The notes under the pieces are model-generated. The model did not search any database. It had not been told where the DNA came from and saw only the letters and a program-made list of their open reading frames with translations. A stretch of DNA of 64,000 nt from Akkermansia muciniphila. GTDB taxonomy: Bacteria > Verrucomicrobiota > Verrucomicrobiia > Limisphaerales > BJHT01. A program made the position numbers and the translations under genes. Location: the NCBI GenBank assembly GCA_945861535.1, contig CAMAUZ010000040.1:1-64000 (forward strand). Direction: 5' to 3'. Shown one piece after another: positions 8,068-16,601 of this stretch; within the stretch, counting starts at the first letter, position 1, and each line of letters opens with the position of its first letter.

Positions 8068-11000
8068 ATGAACGACAAGGAACAAATCTCCGGCAGCTCC
8101 AACATTTACGACCTCATGGTCAAAAACTTGATGTCACCAAAAGTAGAAGGCGGCAGCGGGCTTTCAGCAGAAGAAGCAACAAAAATTGCCGTACGCGCTT
8201 TGCAGAAATTGAAGGGAGAATCAGCCGACATCGAACTAGCCTTCGATGTCGGGCACAGCTCCCTCGGCTGGGCCGTGCTGCAAACCACCCCAAACTCTCA
8301 AGCCTCAACCCTCAACTTGCTCGGTTGCGGTGTCGTGACCTTCGGAGCCGACGATTGCCTCGCCAGCAAACGCCGGTTGTTCCGGCGACAGCGTCGGCAT
8401 GCACGGGCCACGCGCCAACGCATTGAGCGTCTGGAGAAACTGCTCGCCCACCTCGGGGTCATGGGCGCGGAGCAATTGAAGTCAAAGCACACTCAGGCCG
8501 GCGGCCACTCCGCACCGTGGCTGCTCGCCGCGCGGGTCCTCGCCAGTAAAGGCGATGCGAAACATCTGCTGACCTGGCCGGAACTGTGGGACGTGCTCCG
8601 CTGGTATGCCCACAACCGCGGCTATGATGGCAACAAACGCTGGAGCGCCGCCGAAGCCGACAGCGAGGCCGCCAAGGAAGATTCTGAAAAGGAGCAAAAC
8701 GCGCGGAGCCTGATGGAGAAGTTTGCCACGACCACCATGGCAGAAACCTTTTGTCAGCATCTCAATCTCGATCCGCTCGGTGCCAAGCAAGCCTCGGCCA
8801 TACGCTTCAAAGGACTCAATGCTGCCTTTCCACGCGAGGGCGTCGAGGCCGAGGTGCGCCGCGTCCTGCAAGCTCACTTCGGCAAGCTGCCCAAGGTGGA
8901 CAGCCAGTTCGAGCAAGCCCTGTTTGACAACTGGCAGGCCATCCCCTGCCCTGACATCAAACTCCCCAAGCGTTTCCAAGGCGGCTTGCTCTTCGGCCAG
9001 CTCGTGCCGCGCTTCGACAACCGCATCATTTCCAAATGCCCCGTCACCGGGCAGAAAGTTCCCTCCCGCAACTGCCCCGAGTTCTTTCGTTTCCGTTGGG
9101 CGATGCAGCTTGCGAACATCCGCGTCGGCAAAATGGGCGACCGTGATCTGCGACCCTTGACGGCAGAGGAGCGCACGAAGCTCGACATCCTCATGCGCGC
9201 CCAAGGCTCGCTCACTCCGGGTGAACTCAAGAAGGCCGTCCGCGATCTCACCGGTTCCGCGCGGGACAATCTCGATACGATGCTTATGCACCCGGACGCC
9301 AAGGACGCCTTGCTGCTGGACCCCGCGCAAAAGCTTGTCACCTCCGACAAGCTCAAGACGCTCTGGCCCCTGCTGCCAGCTCGCATCCAGAAGCGCGCCC
9401 GTGGCCAATGGCGGCGCAGCAAGATGCTCACCTTGGAAAAGCTCCGCGCTCAAGCCGTGCAACTCGGCGAGTCGGTGGATGCCTTCGACGCCGAGGTGCA
9501 ACGCCTGCTCGACTCGGGCAATACCAAGAAAACTCGCAAGCAAGGCCAGCTCACCCGCGAGTCCCTGCTCAAGGAGCCGTTGAAGATTGAGCGCCTCTCC
9601 GGGCGCGCCGCGTTTGCCCGGCACCTGCTCCAACAAGCCCACGTCGAAGTCATGGCGGGCAAGCATCCCAAGGAGGAAGGCGGCTGCCTCTTCGTCACCG
9701 AGCAAATGCGCGCCAAGCAATTGCTGCGCAGCCTCGACGACCAGACCAACAACCACCTTGTCCGCCATCGCCTGCTGATTCTCCAGCGACTCCTCCGCGA
9801 CCTAGTGGCGGACCCCGCCTTCGCCAACGGGGACAAGGCTCGCGTCGCGCAAGTCACCATCGAGGTCAACCGCGACCTGCGCGAGATGTCAGGCAAGACG
9901 GCCAAGGCCATCGCCCAAGACCTCGGCCTGCGCCTGAGCAATCACAAGCACGTCTCCGCCAAGCTCGAAGAAGCCTTCGAGGGCAAAGACGTAACCATGA
10001 CCGCCGGCCTCATTCGCAAGGCCCGCATTGCCGACGACCTCGGGTGGACCTGTCCCTACACCGGCCAACCCTACGACGCCTTCGATCTCATCACGCGCAA
10101 GGTGGACAAGGACCACGTCATTCCGCGCTCGCAGCGTCCCGCCGACGGACTGGATTCCCTCGTCATCACCTTCTCGGAAGTCAACCGGATGAAAGGCCAG
10201 CGCACGGCCTATCAGTTCATCCAGGAGTTCGAGGGGAAGCCCGTCGAGGGATTGGCGAACCTCTCGCTCGTCACGCTCACGCGGTTCAAACAAAGCGTGG
10301 AAGCCTTGGAGTCATGGAAAGGCCACGACGATGACAAGCGCCGCAAGAAGAAGCGCAAGGAACTCCTGCTCCTCCCCAGCTATGAGGACAAAGGCTTCAC
10401 CCCGCGCGACCTCACCGTCACCTCGCAGCTTGTCCGCCTCGGCGCGCAGGTGATTCAGGGATTCTTCACGTCCGGTAGTGAAGCGCTGCTGCACGTCCCT
10501 ACCACGCCGCCGATTACGCTCCCCCGCATCATCTCCCTCCCTGGCGCGGTCACGGGCGCGGTGCGCAAAGGCTGGCGCGTCCTCGGTTGCCTCGCCCAAG
10601 CCGCCCCGCAGATTCTCGATGAACACGGCGACCCCAAAACCAAGACCGACATCCGCAGCCTCACCCATCTGCACCATGCCCTCGACGCCTGCGTGCTCGC
10701 GCTCGCCGCGCATTCCTTCCCGAACAATGGCGCGCTGTGGGAGGCGATGGTGGTCCGCTCGCCCAACGCGCAGCAGAAGCAGCTCCTCCACGCCACCGGC
10801 TTCTACGAGTTCGACCGGGAGGACAAGCCGCACTTCAAGGAGCTGTCCCCCGAACTCAAGAACCAGATTGCCGCCCGCCTCGCCGAGAAGCGCGTGGTGC
10901 AGCACATCCCGGCGGACATGAGCGGCATGAAGGCCGAGGAGAACACCCGCGGCGTGGTGAAGGTAGAAAAAGGCCGCGTCTATCTCCGCCAGCGAACGCG

Positions 11001-11514
11001 CGACGCCAAGACCGGCAAACTCTCCGTGAAGGAAACCGATGAAGTCGTGGGCAAAGTCGTTGGCCTCGAGCCGCATGACAGCCCCGGCAAGCTGACACCG
11101 ATGAAGGGCGTGCGCGTCATCGCGGACAACTTCGGCGTCGCGATCCTCGACCACGCCCCGAACCCGGAGGACAAGTTCGTCATCATCCCGTGGCACAAGG
11201 TCTGGCACCGGATTGCGGAGTTGAAGGAGAAGAATGAGGGGAAGCCCGTGCGTGTGCTGCGCAACGGCCAGCTCATCCGAGTCAGCCAAGGTACGTACAA
11301 AGGTATTTGGACCGTTTTCTCGGTTAAGAACAATTCTGGGGGAGTTGCCGTGGATGTGGGCTTTACCGACGTTGTCAGGCTTCAAAACAAGACCGAAGGG
11401 CATAAAATAAATGCCTCTTTTGCAACCATAGTAAAAGGAGGACTCGAAATCCTCAAATCCTCCCTCTGTGGCGTGGCCCAAACCAGCTCCGCCCCGATCG
11501 CCAACGTCGGGTAG
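8068..11514 (+). CDS. cas9: Cas9, type II-C-like RNA-guided DNA endonuclease
   Basis: The protein has 1148 residues. RuvC-I is ELAFDVGHSSLGWAV (Asp60), followed by an arginine-rich bridge helix (SKRRLFRRQRRHARATRQR, about 84-105). RuvC-II is VTIEVNRD (Glu599). The HNH domain has CPYTG at 662-666 and DKDHVIPRS with Asp682-His683, then SEVNRMKG. RuvC-III is HLHHALDAC (His870, Asp873). All catalytic residues of both nuclease sites are present, so an active dual-cutting enzyme is expected. The C-terminal ~280 residues should hold the PAM-interacting part. The RuvC Asp normally sits near residue 10; here about 50 extra residues precede it (Ser/Glu/Ala-rich, partly helical). ATG at 8068 has no evident Shine-Dalgarno. 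Alternatives are ATG 8116 and TTG 8209, and only the latter removes the extension. The last ~80 codons are less GC-rich than the rest. Confidence 0.95.
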   Translation: MNDKEQISGSSNIYDLMVKNLMSPKVEGGSGLSAEEATKIAVRALQKLKGESADIELAFDVGHSSLGWAVLQTTPNSQASTLNLLGCGVVTFGADDCLASKRRLFRRQRRHARATRQRIERLEKLLAHLGVMGAEQLKSKHTQAGGHSAPWLLAARVLASKGDAKHLLTWPELWDVLRWYAHNRGYDGNKRWSAAEADSEAAKEDSEKEQNARSLMEKFATTTMAETFCQHLNLDPLGAKQASAIRFKGLNAAFPREGVEAEVRRVLQAHFGKLPKVDSQFEQALFDNWQAIPCPDIKLPKRFQGGLLFGQLVPRFDNRIISKCPVTGQKVPSRNCPEFFRFRWAMQLANIRVGKMGDRDLRPLTAEERTKLDILMRAQGSLTPGELKKAVRDLTGSARDNLDTMLMHPDAKDALLLDPAQKLVTSDKLKTLWPLLPARIQKRARGQWRRSKMLTLEKLRAQAVQLGESVDAFDAEVQRLLDSGNTKKTRKQGQLTRESLLKEPLKIERLSGRAAFARHLLQQAHVEVMAGKHPKEEGGCLFVTEQMRAKQLLRSLDDQTNNHLVRHRLLILQRLLRDLVADPAFANGDKARVAQVTIEVNRDLREMSGKTAKAIAQDLGLRLSNHKHVSAKLEEAFEGKDVTMTAGLIRKARIADDLGWTCPYTGQPYDAFDLITRKVDKDHVIPRSQRPADGLDSLVITFSEVNRMKGQRTAYQFIQEFEGKPVEGLANLSLVTLTRFKQSVEALESWKGHDDDKRRKKKRKELLLLPSYEDKGFTPRDLTVTSQLVRLGAQVIQGFFTSGSEALLHVPTTPPITLPRIISLPGAVTGAVRKGWRVLGCLAQAAPQILDEHGDPKTKTDIRSLTHLHHALDACVLALAAHSFPNNGALWEAMVVRSPNAQQKQLLHATGFYEFDREDKPHFKELSPELKNQIAARLAEKRVVQHIPADMSGMKAEENTRGVVKVEKGRVYLRQRTRDAKTGKLSVKETDEVVGKVVGLEPHDSPGKLTPMKGVRVIADNFGVAILDHAPNPEDKFVIIPWHKVWHRIAELKEKNEGKPVRVLRNGQLIRVSQGTYKGIWTVFSVKNNSGGVAVDVGFTDVVRLQNKTEGHKINASFATIVKGGLEILKSSLCGVAQTSSAPIANVG

Positions 11515-11644
11515 GGCGCGTCTGTCCCCAGCGCGCCGCCGAAAACCCGTAGCCTCCGGGTAGCCGACGGCGGGGTGAGGACACCCCGCCCTACCAGCTA
11601 TGTCCCGTGGGCTGGAACGCCGTTCTTCACTCACGCCAAGTTCG

Positions 11645-11850
11645 TCTGCTCACAACCTTTGTGTGCCACCGGATCCTGTTTCTGTGCCACCGATGACATT
11701 TTGTGTCTCACCCGACGAACTTTTTGTCTCACCGGAAGGTTTTTGTGTCACACCAGAGACTTCCCGGTGCCCTATGAAGACTTCTTCCTCGTCTCCGATG
11801 ACTTTGTGGGCGTCACCCAAGCCTTTTTCCCCGTCATCCAGCGTCGGGAA
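11645..11850. repeat. Degenerate 21-bp tandem repeats (about 9 units)
   Basis: Successive units share the pattern TTTGTGTCTCACCSGA with period about 21 bp (a few units 19-22). For example TTTTGTGTCTCACCCGACGA is followed by CTTTTTGTCTCACCGGAAG and then TTTTTGTGTCACACCAGAGA. Frames through them give heptads such as FCVSPDE or FLCHTRD; on the minus strand they read as VTPTKSSE-like heptads. No frame is clearly a gene. This looks like the decayed remnant of a heptad-repeat coding region or a minisatellite. Confidence 0.6.
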
Positions 11851-12207
11851 CGGGCACCAGGTCTTCGGAATTGCGGCCGCCGCCCTGGAAGATGCAGGCG
11901 AAGACTTCGGAGTCTGGCAACGGAGTGCTGGTCTCGGCCCCGGCGAGTTCCCGGTCGCCTCTGGCGGAGAGATTTAACGCGCGGGTGCAAAAACGCGGCA
12001 ATGCTGACGTGCCATCGCCAAAGCCGAACCGGTTCTGGAACGTCGAACATTGCTCGTACGCCTTCGCGGGTTGGCGTTGACTTCCATCTGCCCGTTCATA
12101 GCCGGCCCACACCGGGTTGGAGATTGGCGCTCCGCAGGAGTGGGTCGCGGGATTTTACGAGGTGCGATTGAAAGTGGGTGAGCGGGTGGCGGTGCTGTCG
12201 GGAATTT

Positions 12208-12298
12208 TGGAGTGCGGTGGCAAGTCGGACGCGACACCGCTTTCGCACGGGCGGGGTGTCCGAAAGCGGTGTCGCGTCCGACTTGCCACCGCACTCCA
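12208..12298. repeat. Long perfect palindrome (38-bp arms, 15-nt loop)
   Basis: The left arm 12208-12245 starts TGGAGTGCGGTGGCAAG; the right arm 12261-12298 ends CTTGCCACCGCACTCCA. The arms are perfectly complementary. Such TTTGGAGT-starting palindromes are a REP-like family; variants occur at 16608-16657 and around 61371-61422 in this window. Confidence 0.85.
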
Positions 12299-12584
12299 TA
12301 GAGCCGCGGCGGCGATTCGCTGCCAGCCGTCGCGCCTCGCACCCGCTTTTAGTCACACCCGATGGTACGAGCCAGGCAAAAATCCCATTGCTTACGCCCC
12401 TCATTTTTATTACTACTTCTCCCGCAGCCCCGTAAACCATCCATTCATCGGTTCCTTCGCGCACTTAACCCGCTGGTGAAACGCCAGCACTGCAACGGCG
12501 AGGGGCCGGTTTGACGGGTCGCCCTGAGTGGGGCGGGCCGGGTGGGGTGTCCGCCGGCTGCACCACAGAAAGGAAGCAAAACCT

Positions 12585-13517
12585 ATGAGCGAATACTGGG
12601 AAGACATCTATCACCGGGGCCAGCAGACCATCGGCGTGTGGACCACGTTCGCCCCGGCTTTGACGGTCGGCGAGGTGACGCTGGCCAGCCATACCACGGA
12701 CACCGCGGCGTTGCAGACCAAGGCCAACGAGCGCGACGTGCAGCAGGACACGGTGGACGTGGCCCGCGACGCGCGCGACACAAACCTCCGCCTGATGGAG
12801 CAACTGTGTGTCCGTTTCCCGCGCAAACTGGAGGGCGACCTCGCCCCGGCGGACCCCCTGCACGCGGAGATCGCGGACCTGCGGAACATCAACCCGGATA
12901 CGCCGGACACCGTGGCCGCGCGCACGCGGCGGACCATCAGCCTGTGGAACCGGGTCAACACCCAGCGCGCGGCGGCCGTGCCGCCGCTGCCCGCCTTCAA
13001 CGTGGGCGGCACGCTGGTGGCCGCGCTGGACACCGCGTTGACAAGCCAGAACACGTTGCTGCAAAACATCGAGAACGAGCGCGGGAAGCTGACGCAAAAG
13101 CGGGAGTTGCTCCGCGCGCTGGCCGGGAAGGTGGACCGGAACAACAAGCGCTGGTATGCCGCGTGGGAAGGCGAATTTGCCGATGGTTCGGCGGAACAGG
13201 CGGCGCTCGCGCAAATCGACACGGGGGGCCAGACGCCGCCGCCGTCCGCGTTGGAAATCAACACGGCGGTCGTCAACCCACCCACCCAGGTGGTGCTCTC
13301 GTACGTCCCCGGCGGGGGCGACCACGCCACGTCGTTCAAGCTGGTGTGGAAGATCGAGACGGTGGACGCGGACTTCACGCACGAGGCCGTACTGAACCTC
13401 GCCGGACAGACCGTGACGGTGGCGGGAGCCGCCGGGAAGACGGTGAGCTTCAAGGCCCGCGCGACCAACAGCACCGGCAGCACGGACAGCGCGGTGACAC
13501 AGGTGGTGATGCCATAA
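12585..13517 (+). CDS. Coiled-coil plus fibronectin-III-like protein inside the CRISPR locus
   Basis: The protein has 310 residues from ATG 12585, chosen because AGGAAG lies about 8 bp upstream and the earlier in-frame codons look like repeat DNA. No signal peptide. Residues 1-215 are mostly helical with heptad-like patches (TKANERDVQQDTVDVARDARDTN, then LLQNIENERGKLTQKRELLRAL) and include FPRKLEGDLAPADPLHAEI. Residues about 225-310 form an FnIII-like beta-sandwich (VVLSYVPGGG, FKLVWKIETVD, VSFKARATNSTGSTDSAVTQVVMP). It lies between cas9 and cas1 in the same direction, 96 bp before cas1. I do not recognise it as a Cas family. Proteins of this architecture occur elsewhere in Verrucomicrobiota without CRISPR, so it may simply be a passenger. 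Confidence 0.7.
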   Translation: MSEYWEDIYHRGQQTIGVWTTFAPALTVGEVTLASHTTDTAALQTKANERDVQQDTVDVARDARDTNLRLMEQLCVRFPRKLEGDLAPADPLHAEIADLRNINPDTPDTVAARTRRTISLWNRVNTQRAAAVPPLPAFNVGGTLVAALDTALTSQNTLLQNIENERGKLTQKRELLRALAGKVDRNNKRWYAAWEGEFADGSAEQAALAQIDTGGQTPPPSALEINTAVVNPPTQVVLSYVPGGGDHATSFKLVWKIETVDADFTHEAVLNLAGQTVTVAGAAGKTVSFKARATNSTGSTDSAVTQVVMP

Positions 13518-13613
13518 TCGGAACGAGAGTTCAGGGGGAAGGGTTCAGGCGTTCAGGCGAACGCCGACCTTCCTCCTGAACACTGAAACCTAAACCCTTG
13601 GACCTGCGACGCC

Positions 13614-14687
13614 GTGTCCTACCACATTGTCAGCATTGATGCGGCGAACTGCTCCTTGAGCTGTCGCGATGGGCAGCTCACCTGCAAGTCGGCAGAGGGT
13701 GAGAAGAAGCTGCCGATGGAGGACGTGGCGAGCATCATCATCACGAGCTGGTCCGCGCAGATTCACAGCGAGCTGTTCTTGCAGGCGGCGAAGCACGGGG
13801 TGGCGCTCATCATCTGCGAATCGTTCAAACCCGTGTCGCTGGTCCTGCCGGCCAACCGTTCGACGGATACGCTGCTGTCCCGCGCCCTGCTGACCCTGCC
13901 CGAAAAGACCATCACCCGCCTCTGGCAGCGGACCATTGATGCCAAATGCGCCAATCAACTCGCCCTGGCCGAACAACTGGCCCCGGATGACTCGCGGCTA
14001 GCCGCCTTCCGCGCCACGGCGCAGGGCCGGAAGCCACACAAGGAAGCCATCTGCGCGAAGGCCTTCTGGCAAATCTTCGGCACGGTCACCGCCGCCTCTG
14101 GTAGGGATGCGTTGCCGCACGTCCCCAACCTCTCCCCGTCAGCCAGCGATACGATGCGAGCGCCGGACCACGTCGGCGGGGTACCATCGCCTGCCCCAAT
14201 GCCGCCGGAAGGTGGACCCGCGGCGCAACGCGGCCCGACCGGGGATAACTTTACCCGAACCCGCGAGGGGGGCGGATTGAACGATTTGCTCAACTATGGT
14301 TACGCCGTGCTCCTTTCCACCGTCCTCCAGAAGCTTTTCGGCGTCGGCCTCGACCCGACGTGGGGCATCTCACACGCCCCCCGCGAACGCGCCACGCCGC
14401 TGGCCTACGATCTCATGGAGCCGTTTCGCCCGTGCGTGGACTGGCGCGTGTGCCAATGGGTCAAGCAACACCCGGAGCCGAAGGACTGGACCGTGACAAA
14501 GGAGTATCGGCGCTGGGTCACGGGGTTTCCGTTGGAACGCGTGGAATATATGAACTTCACCCTCGATATTCAGGGCGTGATCGAGGGCGTGGTGCGCGGC
14601 TTCCGGCGCGCCGTCCTGGAACACAACGGCAAGTTTTACAAACCTTGGCGGCGGGACGGGGATTGGGAGGTCGAAGATAGCGGATAG
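13614..14687 (+). CDS. cas1: Cas1 integrase with an in-frame insertion
   Basis: The protein has 357 residues from GTG 13614; type II Cas1 is usually about 300. Cas1 inserts new spacers with Cas2. The N-terminal beta domain (MSYHIVSIDAANCSLSCRDGQL, MEDVASIIITSW) is followed by the helical integrase domain. Metal ligands fit Glu144 (HKEAICAKAFW), His254 (WGISHAPRERATPLAYD) and Asp266/Glu269. Residues about 162-208 are a Pro/Gly/Ala-rich block (nt 14097-14237) without counterpart in the family: the normal sequence would run from the FW helix directly to GDNFTRTREGGGLNDLLNYGY. The block includes a palindrome-like GGGATGCG...CGCACGTCCC, suggesting that a REP-like repeat was captured in frame. Catalytic residues are intact, so activity may survive if the block loops out. 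Confidence 0.93.
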   Translation: MSYHIVSIDAANCSLSCRDGQLTCKSAEGEKKLPMEDVASIIITSWSAQIHSELFLQAAKHGVALIICESFKPVSLVLPANRSTDTLLSRALLTLPEKTITRLWQRTIDAKCANQLALAEQLAPDDSRLAAFRATAQGRKPHKEAICAKAFWQIFGTVTAASGRDALPHVPNLSPSASDTMRAPDHVGGVPSPAPMPPEGGPAAQRGPTGDNFTRTREGGGLNDLLNYGYAVLLSTVLQKLFGVGLDPTWGISHAPRERATPLAYDLMEPFRPCVDWRVCQWVKQHPEPKDWTVTKEYRRWVTGFPLERVEYMNFTLDIQGVIEGVVRGFRRAVLEHNGKFYKPWRRDGDWEVEDSG

Positions 14688-14762
14688 AGCATAGGGGATG
14701 GGGTTGCAGGAAGGGAGGCATCGCATTCGCCAGCCACCATTCCCCATCCGCTGCTACCGCAC

Positions 14763-15098
14763 ATGGACACGGAGAAATTCAAAATGGGTTGGCTGCTCGT
14801 CGCGTTCGATCTGCCGGTAAAATCCAAGAAACAGCGCAAGGCCGCCACCGACTTTCGCCAGTTCCTCTTGGATGACGGCTTCCAAATGATCCAGTTCAGC
14901 GTCTATGCCCGCGCCTGCGTCACCTTCGCCCGCCAGGAAACGCATCTCGATCATGTGAAGAAAAATCTTCCCCCGGAAGGGAGCGTCCGCGCCATTTTTG
15001 TGACCCGCGCCCAATGGGAACGCTCCTTCGTGATCCATGGCTCACCCGCCGAAGAGGAGGAAGCGGAGGATTTACCCGAGCAAATCCAGCTCTGGTAA
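14763..15098 (+). CDS. cas2: Cas2
   Basis: The protein has 111 residues from ATG 14763 (ATG 14784 is an alternative that starts MGWLLVAFDLPV, the usual family N-terminus). The beta-strand WLLVAFDLPV carries the conserved Asp16. The ferredoxin-like fold continues with RQFLLDDGFQMIQFSVYARAC and VRAIFVTRAQWERSFVIHG, and the acidic tail EEEEAEDLPEQIQLW is typical of type II Cas2. It works with Cas1 as the structural core of the integration complex. It lies 75 bp downstream of cas1, in the same operon, and 52 bp before the first CRISPR repeat. Confidence 0.93.
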   Translation: MDTEKFKMGWLLVAFDLPVKSKKQRKAATDFRQFLLDDGFQMIQFSVYARACVTFARQETHLDHVKKNLPPEGSVRAIFVTRAQWERSFVIHGSPAEEEEAEDLPEQIQLW

Positions 15099-15119
15099 AT
15101 ACCTCCATTATTGCCCCAA

Positions 15120-15162
15120 GGGGCGCAGAGTCAGGCACTTCTGGCCAGTGACTCTGCTCCCC
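15120..15162. repeat. Stem joining the array flank to the first repeat
   Basis: GGGGCGCAGAGTCA (15120-15133) can pair with TGACTCTGCTCCCC (15149-15162; its last 12 bases belong to the first repeat), 13 of 14 positions. In the minus-strand pre-crRNA this would fold the last repeat onto the 3' flank and could end or protect the transcript. Confidence 0.6.
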
Positions 15163-16571
15163 CCGTAATTGGAATCAAGGCAAAGCGTAACGATGCAAGC
15201 ACTATTTTCAGATTTGACTCTGCTCCCCCCGTAATTGGAATCAAGGCAAAGCGTCGTCGGGCGCATTGTCCGCCGGCCGCGTACTCTGCTCCCCCCGTAA
15301 TTGGAATCAAGGCAAAGCTGCTGGCTGGTGCGGTCCTCCCATTCCTCCACTCTGCTCCCCCCGTAATTGGAATCAAGGCAAAGCAAGCCTTCCATGTCAG
15401 CGCGTAGATGGTCGACTCTGCTCCCCCCGTAATTGGAATCAAGGCAAAGCTGGGGCTTGCTCAACACCACCCTGAAAAGCACTCTGCTCCCCCCGTAATT
15501 GGAATCAAGGCAAAGCGCCAGCCGGATGTTTGCCAAGCGTTGACCAACTCTGCTCCCCCCGTAATTGGAATCAAGGCAAAGCGAGGGCGACATCACCCTG
15601 AAACGCTCGCGCACTCTGCTCCCCCCGTAATTGGAATCAAGGCAAAGCGACGCCATCGCCTACCTCCGCGACGTGGCGACTCTGCTCCCCCCGTAATTGG
15701 AATCAAGGCAAAGCACTACCAACGATTGAGAGAATACAGGTTCAACTCTGCTCCCCCCGTAATTGGAATCAAGGCAAAGCGTGGCGATGTGGCGCGAGGT
15801 GCTGCGGGTGACTCTGCTCCCCCCGTAATTGGAATCAAGGCAAAGCAACTGCCTCAAAGACTTCGCCACCGCGCTCACTCTGCTCCCCCCGTAATTGGAA
15901 TCAAGGCAAAGCGTCGTCGGGCGCATTGTCCGCCGGCCGCGTACTCTGCTCCCCCCGTAAGTGGAATCAAGGCAAAGCATCGCTATCGCCCGCGACAAAT
16001 TCGGACCCACTCTGCTCCCCCCGTAATTGGAATCAAGGCAAAGCCACTGGCCTTTCACCTTCCGGCACGCCTAACTCTGCTCCCCCCGTAATTGGAATCA
16101 AGGCAAAGCTGAGAGCACCAGTCTGTCTTTACGCAGCGAACTCTGCTCCCCCCGTAATTGGAATCAAGGCAAAGCCCTCTTCTCAAGTTCAAGGGAATCG
16201 GGCGAACTCTGCTCCCCCCGTAATTGGAATCAAGGCAAAGCACGACCATCGTCGCCCACGACGCCGCCGCCACTCTGCTCCCCCCGTAATTGGAATCAAG
16301 GCAAAGCCCACTCAACGAAGGACGTGGACGCCTATCTACTCTGCTCCCCCCGTAATTGGAATCAAGGCAAAGCTGAGAGCACCAGTCTGTCTTTACGCAG
16401 CGAACTCTGCTCCCCCCGTAATTGGAATCAAGGCAAAGCATGGTGAGAACGAATGCATTGGGCGAGGCGACTCTGCTCCCCCCGTAATTGGAATCAAGGC
16501 AAAGCGGCATCGTTACGCAGGCGGCGGCAACGGCGACTCTGCTCCCCCCGTAATTGGAATCAAGGCAAAGC
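15151..16571 (-). CRISPR. Type II CRISPR array: 22 repeats of 36 bp, 21 spacers
   Basis: Repeats start at 15151 and recur every 66 bp to 16536, with one 65-bp step after the repeat at 16009. Twenty spacers are 30 bp and one (16045-16073) is 29 bp. In the crRNA orientation inferred from the tracrRNA (minus strand) the repeat begins GCTTTGCCTTGATTCC and ends GGGGGGAGCAGAGT. All repeats are identical except the one at 15943, which has T to G at 15961 on the plus strand. Two spacers occur twice: 15253-15282 equals 15913-15942, and 16110-16139 equals 16374-16403. The array lies immediately 3' of cas2. If transcribed on the minus strand, its leader would be on the right (after 16571). Confidence 0.98.
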
Positions 16572-16601
16572 GCATCAGAACGCGCCCTGTTCATTGAACG
16601 T

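Larger units (their letters stand above)
11515..12584. other. Gap between cas9 and the next gene: degenerate repeats and palindromes, no gene
   Basis: No convincing coding sequence. 11515-11600 contains GC hairpins around GGCGGGGTG/CACCCCGCC. 11645-11850 is a run of degenerate 21-bp repeats, and 12208-12298 is a long palindrome (both listed separately). The remaining open frames (for example 11575-12171 and 12117-12479) derive their length from these repeats. The split of cas9 from cas1-cas2 by this gap plus the following non-cas-like gene is unusual for a compact type II locus. Confidence 0.6.

Noticed and set aside
11600-11977. ORF with CVSPDE-like heptads as a surface repeat protein
   Set aside because: Repeats are too degenerate, other frames over the same DNA look equally plausible, and no signal or ribosome-binding site is present.
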